Of a DNA stretch of 64,000 nucleotides, positions 1 through 8,838 are shown in pieces. Both the position numbers and the translations under genes were made by a program. Origin of the DNA: an uncultured Arthrobacter sp. (lineage in GTDB: Bacteria > Actinomycetota > Actinomycetes > Actinomycetales > Micrococcaceae); assembly GCF_947493765.1 (NCBI RefSeq), contig NZ_CANLSZ010000001.1, positions 186,001 through 250,000 of the forward strand, read 5' to 3'. Numbering within the stretch: the first letter of the stretch is position 1; every line of letters begins with the position of its first letter. A model generated the notes under the pieces. The model did not search any database. It was given only the letters and a program-made list of their open reading frames with translations, and was not told where the DNA came from.

Positions 1-1
1 G

Positions 2-2461
2 CGCGTCCTCAACTACGCGCTGCAGCCCGCCCACATCGACAACGTGCGCGTGGGCGTGGCGGGCCACAACCTGTTCGATCTCGCCTTCGCCTGGCTCCTG
101 GCCGGCGAGCGCGGCGTCCGCCACGGGATCGAGTTCGAGATGCTCCTGGGCATGGCGCAGGGGCAGGCGGAGGCCGTGCGGCGCGACGTCGGCTCCCTCC
201 TGCTGTACACGCCGGTGGTCCACCCGAGCGAGTTCGACGTCGCCATCGCCTATCTGATCCGGCGTCTCGAGGAGGGGGCGAGCCAGGACAACTTCATGTC
301 GGCGGTCTTCGAACTCTCCGACGACGAGACCCTCTTCGACCGCGAGAAGGAGCGCTTCCTGGCCTCGCTCGCGGAACTCGACACCTCGATCCCGCCGCGG
401 AACCGCCACCAGGACCGCTCGGGCACCGCACCCGCGCATGGGCCGAGCGGTTTCGAGAACACCCCCGACACGGATCCCTCCCTCCCGGCGAACCGGGCCT
501 GGGGCAGGGCCATCCTCGATCGCATCCCCACCTCCCGGTTGGGCGAGGACCTCGTGGCATCCGCGACCCTCCGCGGCGCGGACGAGCTCGAGGAGACGAT
601 CGCCGGGGCGGTCGCCGCCGCCGGCTCCTGGGGGTCCATGACCGGCGCCCAGCGTGCCGCCGTCCTGCATCGCGCCGGTGAGGCGCTCGAGGCGCACCGG
701 GCCGATCTCATGGAGGTCATGGGGGCCGAGACGGGCAAGACGCTGGACCAGGCAGACCCCGAGATCTCCGAGGCCGTGGACTTCGCCCACTACTACGCGG
801 AGCGCGCCCGTGAGCTCGACGACGTCGATGGCGCCTCCTACCGCCCCGTGACGTTGACCGTGGTCACGCCGCCCTGGAACTTCCCGGTCGCCATCCCGGC
901 CGGGTCCACCCTCTCCGCGCTGGCTGCCGGATCCGCCGTCATCATCAAGCCCGCCGGCCAGGCGCGCCGCTGCGGGTCCGTCATGGTGAACGCGCTCTGG
1001 GAGGCGGGGGTGCCGCGGGAGGTGCTGCGCCTCGTCCACCTGGAGGAGCGCGACCTGGGCCGCCGGCTCATCTCCGATCCCCGCGTGGACCGCGTGATCC
1101 TCACCGGCGGGTACGAGACCGCCGAGCTGTTCCGGTCGTTCCGCACCGATCTGCCGCTGCTCGCGGAGACCTCCGGCAAGAACGCCGTGATCGTCACCCC
1201 GAGCGCCGACCTGGACCTGGCGGCGAAGGACGTGGCGCAGTCCGCCTTCGGGCACGCGGGGCAGAAGTGCTCCGCGGCGTCGCTCGTGATCCTCGTCGGC
1301 AGTGTCGCGACATCGCAGCGGTTCCGCAACCAGCTCGTCGACGCGGTCTCCTCGCTGAAGGTCGGCTACCCCGAGGACCCGACCACGCAGATGGGTCCCG
1401 TGGTGGAACCGGCCGCGGGCAAGCTCCTCGACGGGCTCACCACGCTCGGCGAGGGCGAGTCCTGGGTGCTCGAACCGCAGCGGCTCGACGACACCGGGCG
1501 GCTGTGGAGCCCGGGCGTCCGCCGGGGCGTGAAGCGCGGCTCCACGTACCACCTCACCGAGTACTTCGGGCCGATCCTGGGCGTCATGACCGCGCGGACG
1601 CTGGAGGAGGCCATCGCCCTGCAGAACGACATCGCCTACGGTCTGACCTCCGGCATCCACTCGCTCGACAGCGCGGAGATCGCCGCCTGGCTCGACGGCG
1701 TGCAGGCGGGCAATCTGTACGTCAATCGGGGCATCACGGGGGCGATCGTCCAGCGGCAGCCGTTCGGGGGCTGGAAGAAGTCCGCCGTCGGCGCCGGGAC
1801 GAAGGCCGGCGGACCCAATTACCTCGTGGGTCTCGGGGCCTGGTCGTCGAGGGAGTCGACGGCGCAGGAGGCTCCCCTCCCCGCCGTCGCGCCCCTGCTG
1901 GAGGCCGCGCGCTCCGCGGGGCTGTCCGCCGCCGACGTCGCGCGCCTGGAGCGTTCCGCCGCGTCCGACGCCGCGGCCTGGAAGGGTGAGTTCGGGCGGG
2001 TGAAGGACGCCTCGGCGCTCTCCGCCGAGCGGAATCTCTTCCGCTACCTGCCGCACCCGGTGACCGTCCGGCTCGCGGCCGGCGCGTCCGTCACCGAGCT
2101 GGTGCGCGTGCTGCTCGCCGCCGGAGCGACCGGCGCCGCCGTCGCCGTCTCGAGCGGGGTGGAGCTCCCGGCTGCCCTCCTGCCCGTCCTGGCGGCGCGG
2201 ACCGAGTCCCTGACCATCGAGGACGACGACGCCTGGCTGGTGCGCGCCGCGACCCTGGACGTGCGCCGGATCAGGCTCATCGGCCAGGACACCGGGCCGC
2301 TCGCCGAGGCGACCGGTGGGCGCCCCGATCTGGCGGTCTACGCCCAGCCGGTCACCGAGTCGGGGCGGGTGGAGCTGCTGCCGTTCCTGCAGGAGCAGGC
2401 CATCAGCATCACGGCGCACCGCTTCGGGACACCGAACCACCTGACGGACGGCATCATCTAG
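2..2461 (+). CDS. putA: Bifunctional proline dehydrogenase / glutamate-semialdehyde dehydrogenase, 5'-truncated
   Basis: The gene enters from the left edge, so its start lies outside the window; the frame is open from base 2. The first roughly 90 residues are the end of a PRODH barrel (EFEMLLGMA, then YTPVVHPSEFDVAIAYLIRRLEE), which oxidises proline to pyrroline-5-carboxylate. An aldehyde dehydrogenase domain follows that oxidises glutamate semialdehyde to glutamate with NAD. It has the general-base glutamate in LLAETSGKNA and the nucleophile cysteine in GHAGQKCSA. About 200 residues after the ALDH core form a C-terminal extension, as in longer PutA proteins. It acts in proline catabolism. 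The domain fusion makes the call secure. Confidence 0.95.
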   Translation, partial: RVLNYALQPAHIDNVRVGVAGHNLFDLAFAWLLAGERGVRHGIEFEMLLGMAQGQAEAVRRDVGSLLLYTPVVHPSEFDVAIAYLIRRLEEGASQDNFMSAVFELSDDETLFDREKERFLASLAELDTSIPPRNRHQDRSGTAPAHGPSGFENTPDTDPSLPANRAWGRAILDRIPTSRLGEDLVASATLRGADELEETIAGAVAAAGSWGSMTGAQRAAVLHRAGEALEAHRADLMEVMGAETGKTLDQADPEISEAVDFAHYYAERARELDDVDGASYRPVTLTVVTPPWNFPVAIPAGSTLSALAAGSAVIIKPAGQARRCGSVMVNALWEAGVPREVLRLVHLEERDLGRRLISDPRVDRVILTGGYETAELFRSFRTDLPLLAETSGKNAVIVTPSADLDLAAKDVAQSAFGHAGQKCSAASLVILVGSVATSQRFRNQLVDAVSSLKVGYPEDPTTQMGPVVEPAAGKLLDGLTTLGEGESWVLEPQRLDDTGRLWSPGVRRGVKRGSTYHLTEYFGPILGVMTARTLEEAIALQNDIAYGLTSGIHSLDSAEIAAWLDGVQAGNLYVNRGITGAIVQRQPFGGWKKSAVGAGTKAGGPNYLVGLGAWSSRESTAQEAPLPAVAPLLEAARSAGLSAADVARLERSAASDAAAWKGEFGRVKDASALSAERNLFRYLPHPVTVRLAAGASVTELVRVLLAAGATGAAVAVSSGVELPAALLPVLAARTESLTIEDDDAWLVRAATLDVRRIRLIGQDTGPLAEATGGRPDLAVYAQPVTESGRVELLPFLQEQAISITAHRFGTPNHLTDGII

Positions 2462-2589
2462 CGCTCGAGATCGCAGGAACGACCGCGCAGGGCGAGCTGC
2501 GGCGGTCGTTTCTGCCATCTCGGCAGGCATGCGGCACGATGGAGGCTGCGCCACTCGCCCGACGGCGGCCGGAAGGATCGACAGCACCC

Positions 2590-3657
2590 ATGAGCAGCAG
2601 CACCACCCCGAGCACCCGGGTCCCCCGACTCCTGCCCTGGGTGCCGGGTCTTCTCGTCATGGCCCTCGGAGTAGCTCTCGCCATGGTGCTCTCCACCGTG
2701 CAGACCCTCCTCGGGGCGCTGGTCCTGGCGCTGGTCCTCGGTATCGTCCTCGGCAACTCCGGGCTGTACACGGCGGCGCTCCGGCCCGGTATCAGCGGCG
2801 GTACCAAGCGGTTGCTGCGGGCCGGCGTGGTGCTGCTGGGACTGCAGCTCGCCCTGCCGGACATCCTGGCGCTCGGCGCGCAGGTGATCCTCCTGATCGT
2901 CGCCAGCGTGGCCGTCAGCTTCACCGCGACGCTGTGGATCGGTCGGCGGTTCGGGCTGAGCCGTGCCGGCGCGCTGCTCATGGCGGCCGGCTTCTCCATC
3001 TGCGGGGCCTCGGCCATCGCCGGGATGCAGGGCATCGTCGACGCGGACGACGACGAGGTGGCCTCCGCCGTGGCCATGGTCACGCTCTACGGCTCGCTGA
3101 TGATCCTCGCGCTGCCGCTGCTGAATCTGCTCGTGGGCCTCGGCGCCGGGGACTTCGGCATCTGGTCCGGCCTCGCCGTCCACGAGGTGGCCCAGGTGGT
3201 CGCCGTCGCCAGCACGGCCGGGACGACGGCGCTGGCCGCAGCCACGGTGGTGAAGCTCGGGCGCGTGCTCATGCTGGCGCCGGTCGCGGCCGTGGCGAGT
3301 ATCGGGGAGCGCCGGCACGCAGCACGGTCCCTGCGCGACGCCCCGCCGCACGCCGCCCAGCACGGGGTCCAGCACGGGGTCCAGGACGTGCGGCGGAACA
3401 CCCCCCTCGTCCCGCTGTTCGTGCTCGGCTTCCTCGCCGCGGTGATCCTGCGGTCCTCCGGCGTCCTGCCGGAGCTGGTCCTCGATGTCGGCAGGACGCT
3501 GACCACCATCCTCCTGGCGGCGGGCATGTTCGGGCTCGGCGCCGGCATCGACATCCGGCGCCTGCTGCACACGGGCGGCCGCTTCGCGGCCGTGGGCGCC
3601 GTCTCCACGGCGCTCCTGGCCGGGATCTCCCTGCTGGGCGTGCTGGCGCTCGCGTAG
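2590..3657 (+). CDS. YeiH/UPF0324-type putative sulfate exporter, membrane protein
   Basis: This 355-residue polytopic membrane protein has about ten hydrophobic segments. It carries the family hallmarks GFSICGASAIAGMQG in the middle and AVHEVAQVVAVAST further on, typical of the UPF0324 (YeiH) family annotated as putative sulfate exporters. The ATG at 2590 is chosen over an in-frame ATG at 2539 because GGAAGG lies upstream and the first membrane segment then begins about 13 residues in. A hydrophilic loop near residue 250 contains a small repeat (HGVQHGVQD). It is a single gene 128 bp after putA, convergent with the ddl operon. The transported substrate is not shown by sequence. Confidence 0.85.
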   Translation: MSSSTTPSTRVPRLLPWVPGLLVMALGVALAMVLSTVQTLLGALVLALVLGIVLGNSGLYTAALRPGISGGTKRLLRAGVVLLGLQLALPDILALGAQVILLIVASVAVSFTATLWIGRRFGLSRAGALLMAAGFSICGASAIAGMQGIVDADDDEVASAVAMVTLYGSLMILALPLLNLLVGLGAGDFGIWSGLAVHEVAQVVAVASTAGTTALAAATVVKLGRVLMLAPVAAVASIGERRHAARSLRDAPPHAAQHGVQHGVQDVRRNTPLVPLFVLGFLAAVILRSSGVLPELVLDVGRTLTTILLAAGMFGLGAGIDIRRLLHTGGRFAAVGAVSTALLAGISLLGVLALA

Positions 3658-3701
3658 CCGGAGCTCCCCCGCTCGGAGGAGGATGCCGCGGTCGGCGGGC
3701 T

Positions 3702-4844
3702 TCAGCGCAGCCCGGTGCCGCGTTCCAGCGCGAGTTCGATCAGTTCGTCGATCAGCTCGGTGTACCCGAGCCCGGACTTGGCCCACATCTGCGGATACAT
3801 GCTGATGGGCGTGAACCCGGGCATGGTGTTGATCTCGTTGATGACCAGGCGTCCGTCGGGCGTGTAGAAGAAATCGACGCGCGCGAGTCCCTCGCCGCCG
3901 ACGGCCTCGAACGCCTCACCCGCCAGGCGTCGCACGAGCTCGATGGCCGGGGCCGGCAGATCCGCCGGGCAGCTGAGCTCGGCGGCGGCGCCGTCCACGT
4001 ACTTGGCCTCGAAGTCGTACCACGCGGCGCCTCCTGGCTGCACGGCGATCTCGCCCGGCAGGGACGTCCGCGGCCCGTCCAGTCCGCGGCCCTGCAACAC
4101 GGCCACCTCGATCTCGCGGCCGTCGATCCCCGCCTCGACCACCACCTTCGGATCGAAGACGCGGGCGGCGTCGACGGCGTCGCGCAGCCCGGCCGGGTCC
4201 TGGACGCGGGTGATCCCCAGCGAGGAGCCCGCCCGGGCAGGCTTCACGAAGAGCGGGAAGACCAGCGCCGCGGCACGCTCCAGGCACGCCTCGGCGTCCG
4301 TGCGCCACTGCCGATCGGTGATCACCTCGTACGGGCCCACCTCGAGCCCGGCGGCCGCGAAGACCACCTTCATGTAGTGCTTGTCCATCCCGACGGCCGA
4401 CGCCAGGACGCCGGAGCCGACGTAGCGCATGTCCGCCAGCTCGAGCATGCCCTGCAGCGTGCCGTCCTCACCGAACGGGCCGTGCAGGAGCGGCAGCACC
4501 ACGTCGACCCCGCCGATGCTCTCGGGCACGGACCCGGGGCTGGCGACGAGCAGTTCCTGGCCCTCGCTGCCGTCCACGGGAGCACCCATGACCACCGTCT
4601 GCCCGTTCGCCGTCACTTCCGGCAGCACGTCGGAGCGCAGGGACCAGGCGGAGGGGTCCCCGGAGACCAGGGACCACTGGCCCGAGCGCGTGATCCCCAC
4701 GGGCACGACCTCGTACCGGGTGCGGTCGATGGCCTGGAGCACACCGGCCGCGGTGACGCAGCTGACGGAGTGCTCGCTCGAGCGCCCGCCGAAGAGGACG
4801 AGCACGCGGGGCTTGCGGGAGCGTGCGGGGACTGCGGTGGTCAC
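3702..4844 (-). CDS. ddl: D-alanine--D-alanine ligase
   Basis: This cytoplasmic ATP-grasp enzyme joins two D-alanines for the peptidoglycan stem peptide. The 380-residue product starts at a GTG that overlaps the gpsA stop (GTGA). An open frame continues further upstream but is only the shadow of gpsA. Near the N-terminus is the family signature LVLFGGRSSEHSVSC. The ATP-grasp core includes LFVKPARAGSSLGI, and the C-terminal metal/ligand region reads EINTMPGFTPISMYPQMW. It is the last gene of the murA-plsC-gpsA-ddl operon, which fits a role in envelope precursor synthesis. Confidence 0.96.
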   Translation of the reverse strand: MTTAVPARSRKPRVLVLFGGRSSEHSVSCVTAAGVLQAIDRTRYEVVPVGITRSGQWSLVSGDPSAWSLRSDVLPEVTANGQTVVMGAPVDGSEGQELLVASPGSVPESIGGVDVVLPLLHGPFGEDGTLQGMLELADMRYVGSGVLASAVGMDKHYMKVVFAAAGLEVGPYEVITDRQWRTDAEACLERAAALVFPLFVKPARAGSSLGITRVQDPAGLRDAVDAARVFDPKVVVEAGIDGREIEVAVLQGRGLDGPRTSLPGEIAVQPGGAAWYDFEAKYVDGAAAELSCPADLPAPAIELVRRLAGEAFEAVGGEGLARVDFFYTPDGRLVINEINTMPGFTPISMYPQMWAKSGLGYTELIDELIELALERGTGLR

Positions 4845-5887
4845 GGTGCAGGGTCGCCTTCCGGCTTGAGATGACGGGCCAGGAGGCGGGCGCCGAGGTC
4901 GTCGACCGCCAGCCGCCCCTGGAGCACGGCCACGACGGCCGCAGTGATGGGCATGTCGACATCGAGTTTCGTGGCGGAGTCCAGGACGGCCTGCGCCGAC
5001 TTGATGCCCTCGGCGGTCTGGTTCATCCGTACCGTCACCTGGTCCAGGGTGAGTCCCTGGCCCAGCAGGCGCCCGGCGGTGTGGTTGCGGGAGAGCGCCG
5101 AGGAGCACGTGGCGATCAGATCTCCCATGCCTGCGAGCCCGGCCATGGTCTCCGGTCTGCCACCGAGGGCCACGGCGAGCCGCGTGGTCTCCGCCAGCCC
5201 CCGGGTGATCACCGAGGCCTTCGTGTTGTCGCCCATGCTGCGGCCCTCGCAGATGCCGACGGCGAGGGCGATCACGTTCTTCACGATCCCGCCGATCTCC
5301 ACCCCGATCACGTCCGTGGAGGTGTAGGGCCGGAAATAGGACGCCGTGCAGGCGGCGGCGATCCACGTGGCCGTCGCGTGGTCCGGGCACGCCACGACGG
5401 ATGCGGTCGGTTCCTCGCGGGCGATCTCCAGGGCCAGGTTGGGGCCGGAGAGGACGGCGATGCGGTGGGACGGGATCCTCAGTTCGTCGGCGATGACCTC
5501 GCTCATGCGGGCGTCGGTGCCCACCTCGAGGCCCTTCATCAGGGAGACCACGACGGCGTCGTCCGGGATGAGCCCGCGCCACGCCGGCAGCTGGCCGCGC
5601 AGGGTCTGGGCGGGCACGGCGAGCACCACCAGCTCACTGCCCGCGAGGACGGCGCCGACGTCGTCGGAGGCCGTGACATTCGCCGGCAGTCGGGTGTCGC
5701 CGAGATAGCGCGAGTTCCGGTGCCGCTCGGTGATCTCGGCGGCCACCTCGGCGCGCCGCGACCAGAGGGCCACCCGGGTGGTGGGTGAGGCGTCGGCCAG
5801 GACCTTGGCGAAGGTGGTGCCCCAGCTCCCCGAACCGAGGACGGCGATCCTCCCCGGTATCTCCCGGACGCCCGACCGCCCGGTCAC
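4841..5887 (-). CDS. gpsA: NAD(P)-dependent glycerol-3-phosphate dehydrogenase
   Basis: The enzyme reduces dihydroxyacetone phosphate to sn-glycerol-3-phosphate, the backbone of phospholipids. The 348-residue protein opens with a Rossmann motif (IAVLGSGSWGTTFAKVLAD) and has the catalytic lysine region EIGGIVKNVIALAVGI and the substrate-binding segment AGMGDLIATC. It starts at a GTG overlapping the plsC stop (GTGA) and its own stop overlaps the ddl start, so translation of the three genes is probably coupled. Pairing with the downstream-acting acyltransferase PlsC places early phospholipid synthesis in one operon. Confidence 0.97.
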   Translation of the reverse strand: MTGRSGVREIPGRIAVLGSGSWGTTFAKVLADASPTTRVALWSRRAEVAAEITERHRNSRYLGDTRLPANVTASDDVGAVLAGSELVVLAVPAQTLRGQLPAWRGLIPDDAVVVSLMKGLEVGTDARMSEVIADELRIPSHRIAVLSGPNLALEIAREEPTASVVACPDHATATWIAAACTASYFRPYTSTDVIGVEIGGIVKNVIALAVGICEGRSMGDNTKASVITRGLAETTRLAVALGGRPETMAGLAGMGDLIATCSSALSRNHTAGRLLGQGLTLDQVTVRMNQTAEGIKSAQAVLDSATKLDVDMPITAAVVAVLQGRLAVDDLGARLLARHLKPEGDPAP

Positions 5888-6672
5888 AGCTGGTCCCCGG
5901 TCACGGGGCCGGCCGGGGTGTCGCCGTCGCCCGGCTCCTCGAAGTGCCGTCCGGTGGGTTTCTGCTGCTTCGCGATCGGGTCCCAGCGCTCCGCCGGGGC
6001 CTCCTCGTCCCGGAGTTCGGCGAGCAGTGCGGTGATGGCATCGAGGATGCGGTTGGTCGCCGTGTCGAGCGTCGCCCTCGTGAGGGGTGCATCCTGCAGA
6101 TCGCTGAGGTCCACCGGCTCACCGACGAGCAGGCGCACCCGCTTGCGCGGGACGGGGTGGAAGCGTGTGGCATAGCGGGGGAAGAGCTCCTGCGCGCCCC
6201 ACTGCGCGAGCGGCACTACGGGCGCGCCGGTCTGCAGGGCCAGGCGCGCCGCGCCCGAACGCCCCTTCATGGGCCACATGTCCGGATCGCGCGTCAGGGT
6301 GCCCTCGGGATAGATGACGATCCCGCCGTTGTCGGCCAGGGCGTCCCGGGCGGCGTCGAGTGACCGGTTGGCTCCCGCGGTGCTGCGTTCCACCGGGATC
6401 TGCTTGATGGTGCGCAGGATCGAGCCGATGACGGGCACGGAGAACAGTGAGGCCTTCGCGAGGAAGTGCGGCATGATCCCCTGGTTGTAGAGGAAGTGGC
6501 CGACGACCACCGGGTCGATCTCGGTGACGTGGTTGGGGCACACGATCATGCCCGTCCCCCGCGGCAGCCTGTCCTGACCGCGCCACTCCTTGCCCAGCAG
6601 CGCGTTCATGGTGGGCCTCACCCAGCACGCGAGGAACGTGAACATGGCGCGCGAGCTCCGCGACTCCCCCAT
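5884..6672 (-). CDS. plsC: 1-acyl-sn-glycerol-3-phosphate acyltransferase (PlsC family)
   Basis: The family acylates lysophosphatidic acid at the membrane to give phosphatidic acid. The 262-residue protein has the catalytic NHxxxxD motif in CPNHVTEIDP and the conserved IYPEGTLTRD motif. An arginine/proline-rich block RKRVRLLVGEPVDL follows. A perfect AGGAGG lies 9 nt before the ATG and supports the start. It lies 12 bp after murA and overlaps gpsA, making it the second gene of the envelope operon. The C-terminal 40 residues are polar and probably disordered. Confidence 0.92.
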   Translation of the reverse strand: MGESRSSRAMFTFLACWVRPTMNALLGKEWRGQDRLPRGTGMIVCPNHVTEIDPVVVGHFLYNQGIMPHFLAKASLFSVPVIGSILRTIKQIPVERSTAGANRSLDAARDALADNGGIVIYPEGTLTRDPDMWPMKGRSGAARLALQTGAPVVPLAQWGAQELFPRYATRFHPVPRKRVRLLVGEPVDLSDLQDAPLTRATLDTATNRILDAITALLAELRDEEAPAERWDPIAKQQKPTGRHFEEPGDGDTPAGPVTGDQL

Positions 6673-6684
6673 GTGCCGAACCTC

Positions 6685-8034
6685 CTAGGGCAGTGCCACG
6701 GCGACAGCCGGGGCGTCCTCCGTGAGATCGAAGTCGGCGCCGAGGCCCTCGAGCTTGTCCTGGAAGCGCTCGTAGCCGCGGTTGATCAGCTCGATGCCCG
6801 TCACGCGGGACACGCCGTCGGCGGCGAGCGCGGCGATGAGGTGGCTGAAGCCGCCCCGCAGGTCGGGGATGTCGATGTCGGTGCCGCGCAGCTCGGTGGG
6901 GCCCGAGATGACGGCGGAGTGCAGGAAGTTCATCTGCCCGAAGCGGCACGGGATGCTGCCGAGACACTCGCGGTGCACCTGGATGCTCGCCCCCATCCGC
7001 ATCAGGGCGTCGGTGAAGCCGAAGCGGTTCTCGTAGACGGTCTCGTGCACGATCGACACCCCGGCGGCCTGCGTCAGCGCGACCACGAGGGGCTGCTGCC
7101 AGTCGGTCATGAAGCCGGGGTGGACGTCGGTCTCGAGGACCAGCGGCGAGAGGGGCCCGCCCGGGTGGTAGAACCGGATGCCGTCGTCGTCGACGTCGAA
7201 CGCCCCACCGATCTTCCGGTAGGTGTTCAGGAACGCCGTGAGATCGAGCTGGCGTGCACCCTCGACGTAGATGTCACCCTTGGTGACCAGGGCGGCGCAG
7301 GCCCAGGACGCCGTCTCGTTGCGGTCGGAGATGGCCTTGTGGTTGTACCCGGAGAGCTCCTCGACGCCCTCGATCCGGATCACGCGGTCCGTCTGCACAG
7401 TGATGATGGCGCCCATCTTCTGCAGGACCGCGATGAGATCCATGATCTCTGGCTCGACGGCGGCGTTGGAGAGCTCGGTGATGCCCTCGGCGCGGATCGC
7501 CGTGAGCAGCACCTGCTCGGTGGCGCCCACGCTCGGGTACGGGAGGGCCACCTTCGCGCCGTGGAGCCCCTTGGGGGCCGAGATGGAGATGCCCCCGGTG
7601 CGCTTCTCGACGACGGCGCCGAAGTTCCGCAGCACCTCGAGGTGGTAGTCGATGGGCCGGTCGCCGATCTTGCAGCCACCGAGGTCGGGGATGAAGGCCT
7701 CACCGATGCTGTGCATGAGGGGGCCGCAGAAGAGGATGGGGATGCGCGAGTCGCCCGCGTGGGCGTCGATGTCCTTGGACTGCGCCATCTTGGCGTTGAG
7801 CGGGTCCATGGTCAGATCGCCGGTGACCGGGTCCTTCGTGACCTCGACGCCGTGCAGCTGCAGCAGGCTCGTGACGACGTCGACGTCCTTGATCTCGGGG
7901 ACGTTGCGGAGCACGGACGGCGTGTTGCCGAGGAGGGAGGCCACCATCGCCTTGGGGACGAGGTTCTTCGCTCCACGGACCGATACCTTGCCCGTCAGCG
8001 GGATGCCGCCGCGGATGGTCAGAACGCTACCCAT
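6685..8034 (-). CDS. murA: UDP-N-acetylglucosamine 1-carboxyvinyltransferase
   Basis: MurA transfers enolpyruvate from PEP to UDP-GlcNAc, the first committed step of peptidoglycan synthesis. The ATG at 8034 gives 449 residues with the family N-terminus; longer frames upstream add only a cysteine-rich non-homologous stretch. Lys23-Asn24 (RGAKNLVPKA) match the conserved substrate-binding pair. The active-site loop GGCKIGDRP has its cysteine at residue 121, the residue that fosfomycin alkylates, so this is a Cys-type rather than a Cys-to-Asp enzyme. It heads a minus-strand operon with plsC, gpsA and ddl. A TATGCT box at 8091-8096 is a plausible -10, giving a leader of about 50 nt. Confidence 0.97.
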   Translation of the reverse strand: MGSVLTIRGGIPLTGKVSVRGAKNLVPKAMVASLLGNTPSVLRNVPEIKDVDVVTSLLQLHGVEVTKDPVTGDLTMDPLNAKMAQSKDIDAHAGDSRIPILFCGPLMHSIGEAFIPDLGGCKIGDRPIDYHLEVLRNFGAVVEKRTGGISISAPKGLHGAKVALPYPSVGATEQVLLTAIRAEGITELSNAAVEPEIMDLIAVLQKMGAIITVQTDRVIRIEGVEELSGYNHKAISDRNETASWACAALVTKGDIYVEGARQLDLTAFLNTYRKIGGAFDVDDDGIRFYHPGGPLSPLVLETDVHPGFMTDWQQPLVVALTQAAGVSIVHETVYENRFGFTDALMRMGASIQVHRECLGSIPCRFGQMNFLHSAVISGPTELRGTDIDIPDLRGGFSHLIAALAADGVSRVTGIELINRGYERFQDKLEGLGADFDLTEDAPAVAVALP

Positions 8035-8146
8035 GAATACCTGATTCCCTCGGATGTGATGTCCGCGCGCACGCGAAATTGCTCGCTCCAAGCATAGGAG
8101 CACCTGCGAGCAGACAGAAATACAAGGGTACTGCGTGACCGTGCCG

Positions 8147-8182
8147 CCCGAGCACAGTCCCGAGCACAGTCCCGAGTACAAT
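8147..8182. repeat. Three tandem 12-bp units between leuD and murA
   Basis: The units CCCGAGCACAGT, CCCGAGCACAGT and CCCGAGTACAAT stand head to tail, followed by a partial fourth (CCCGAG). They lie in the 195-bp gap between the end of leuD and the murA start, upstream of the putative murA promoter. The first two units are identical and the third differs at two positions. No coding potential is obvious. Confidence 0.8.
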
Positions 8183-8229
8183 CCCGAGCCCGCCCGGCCC
8201 ACCCAGTCCATTTGGCCGAGCCGTGACCC

Positions 8230-8829
8230 TCAGGTGCGGACCGGGAGCGTGGTGGGCTTGTGGGCGGGGCGGCGTGCCTCGAACTCGGTGATGTGGGCCT
8301 CCTGCCGGAGCGTCAGGCCGATGTCGTCGAGGCCCTCGAGGAGGCGCCAGCGCGTGTAGTCGTCGAGCTGGAAGGCGGCGCTCACGGACCCGCACTGCAC
8401 GCTGCGGGAGACCAGATCCACCGTGACGGGGGTGCCGGGTTCGTTCTCGAGGACCTTCCAGATGAGCTCGATGTCGTCCTGCGCCACCTGTGCCGCGACC
8501 AGACCCTGCTTGCCGGAGTTGCCCCGGAAGATGTCGGCGAACCGGGACGAGAGCACGGCCCGGAAGCCGTAGTCCTTCAGGGCCCAGACGGCGTGCTCAC
8601 GCGAGGACCCGGTGCCGAAGTCCGGCCCGGCCACGAGGACGGAGCCGCGCGCATAGGGCTCGCGGTTGAGGATGAACGTCTCGTCCTTGCGCCACTCGGC
8701 GAAGAGCGCGTCCTCGAAGCCGGTCCGCGTGATCCGCTTCAGGTACACCGCGGGGATGATCTGGTCGGTGTCGATGTTGCTCTGGCGCAGCGGCACGCCG
8801 ATGCCGGTGTGGGTGGTGATCTTCTCCAT
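8230..8829 (-). CDS. leuD: 3-isopropylmalate dehydratase small subunit
   Basis: LeuD is the swivelling-domain subunit that with LeuC isomerises 2- to 3-isopropylmalate in leucine synthesis. The 199-residue protein begins [33 protein letters not shown], with the classic [10 protein letters not shown] motif, and contains [17 protein letters not shown]. An AGGAG precedes the ATG. It starts 9 bp after the leuC stop and is certainly co-transcribed with leuC. Confidence 0.97.
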   Translation of the reverse strand: MEKITTHTGIGVPLRQSNIDTDQIIPAVYLKRITRTGFEDALFAEWRKDETFILNREPYARGSVLVAGPDFGTGSSREHAVWALKDYGFRAVLSSRFADIFRGNSGKQGLVAAQVAQDDIELIWKVLENEPGTPVTVDLVSRSVQCGSVSAAFQLDDYTRWRLLEGLDDIGLTLRQEAHITEFEARRPAHKPTTLPVRT

Positions 8830-8838
8830 GGCGGGCTC

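Noticed and set aside
8147-8182. CRISPR-like repeat at 8147-8182
   Set aside because: Units are directly adjacent with no spacers, and no cas genes are present in the window.
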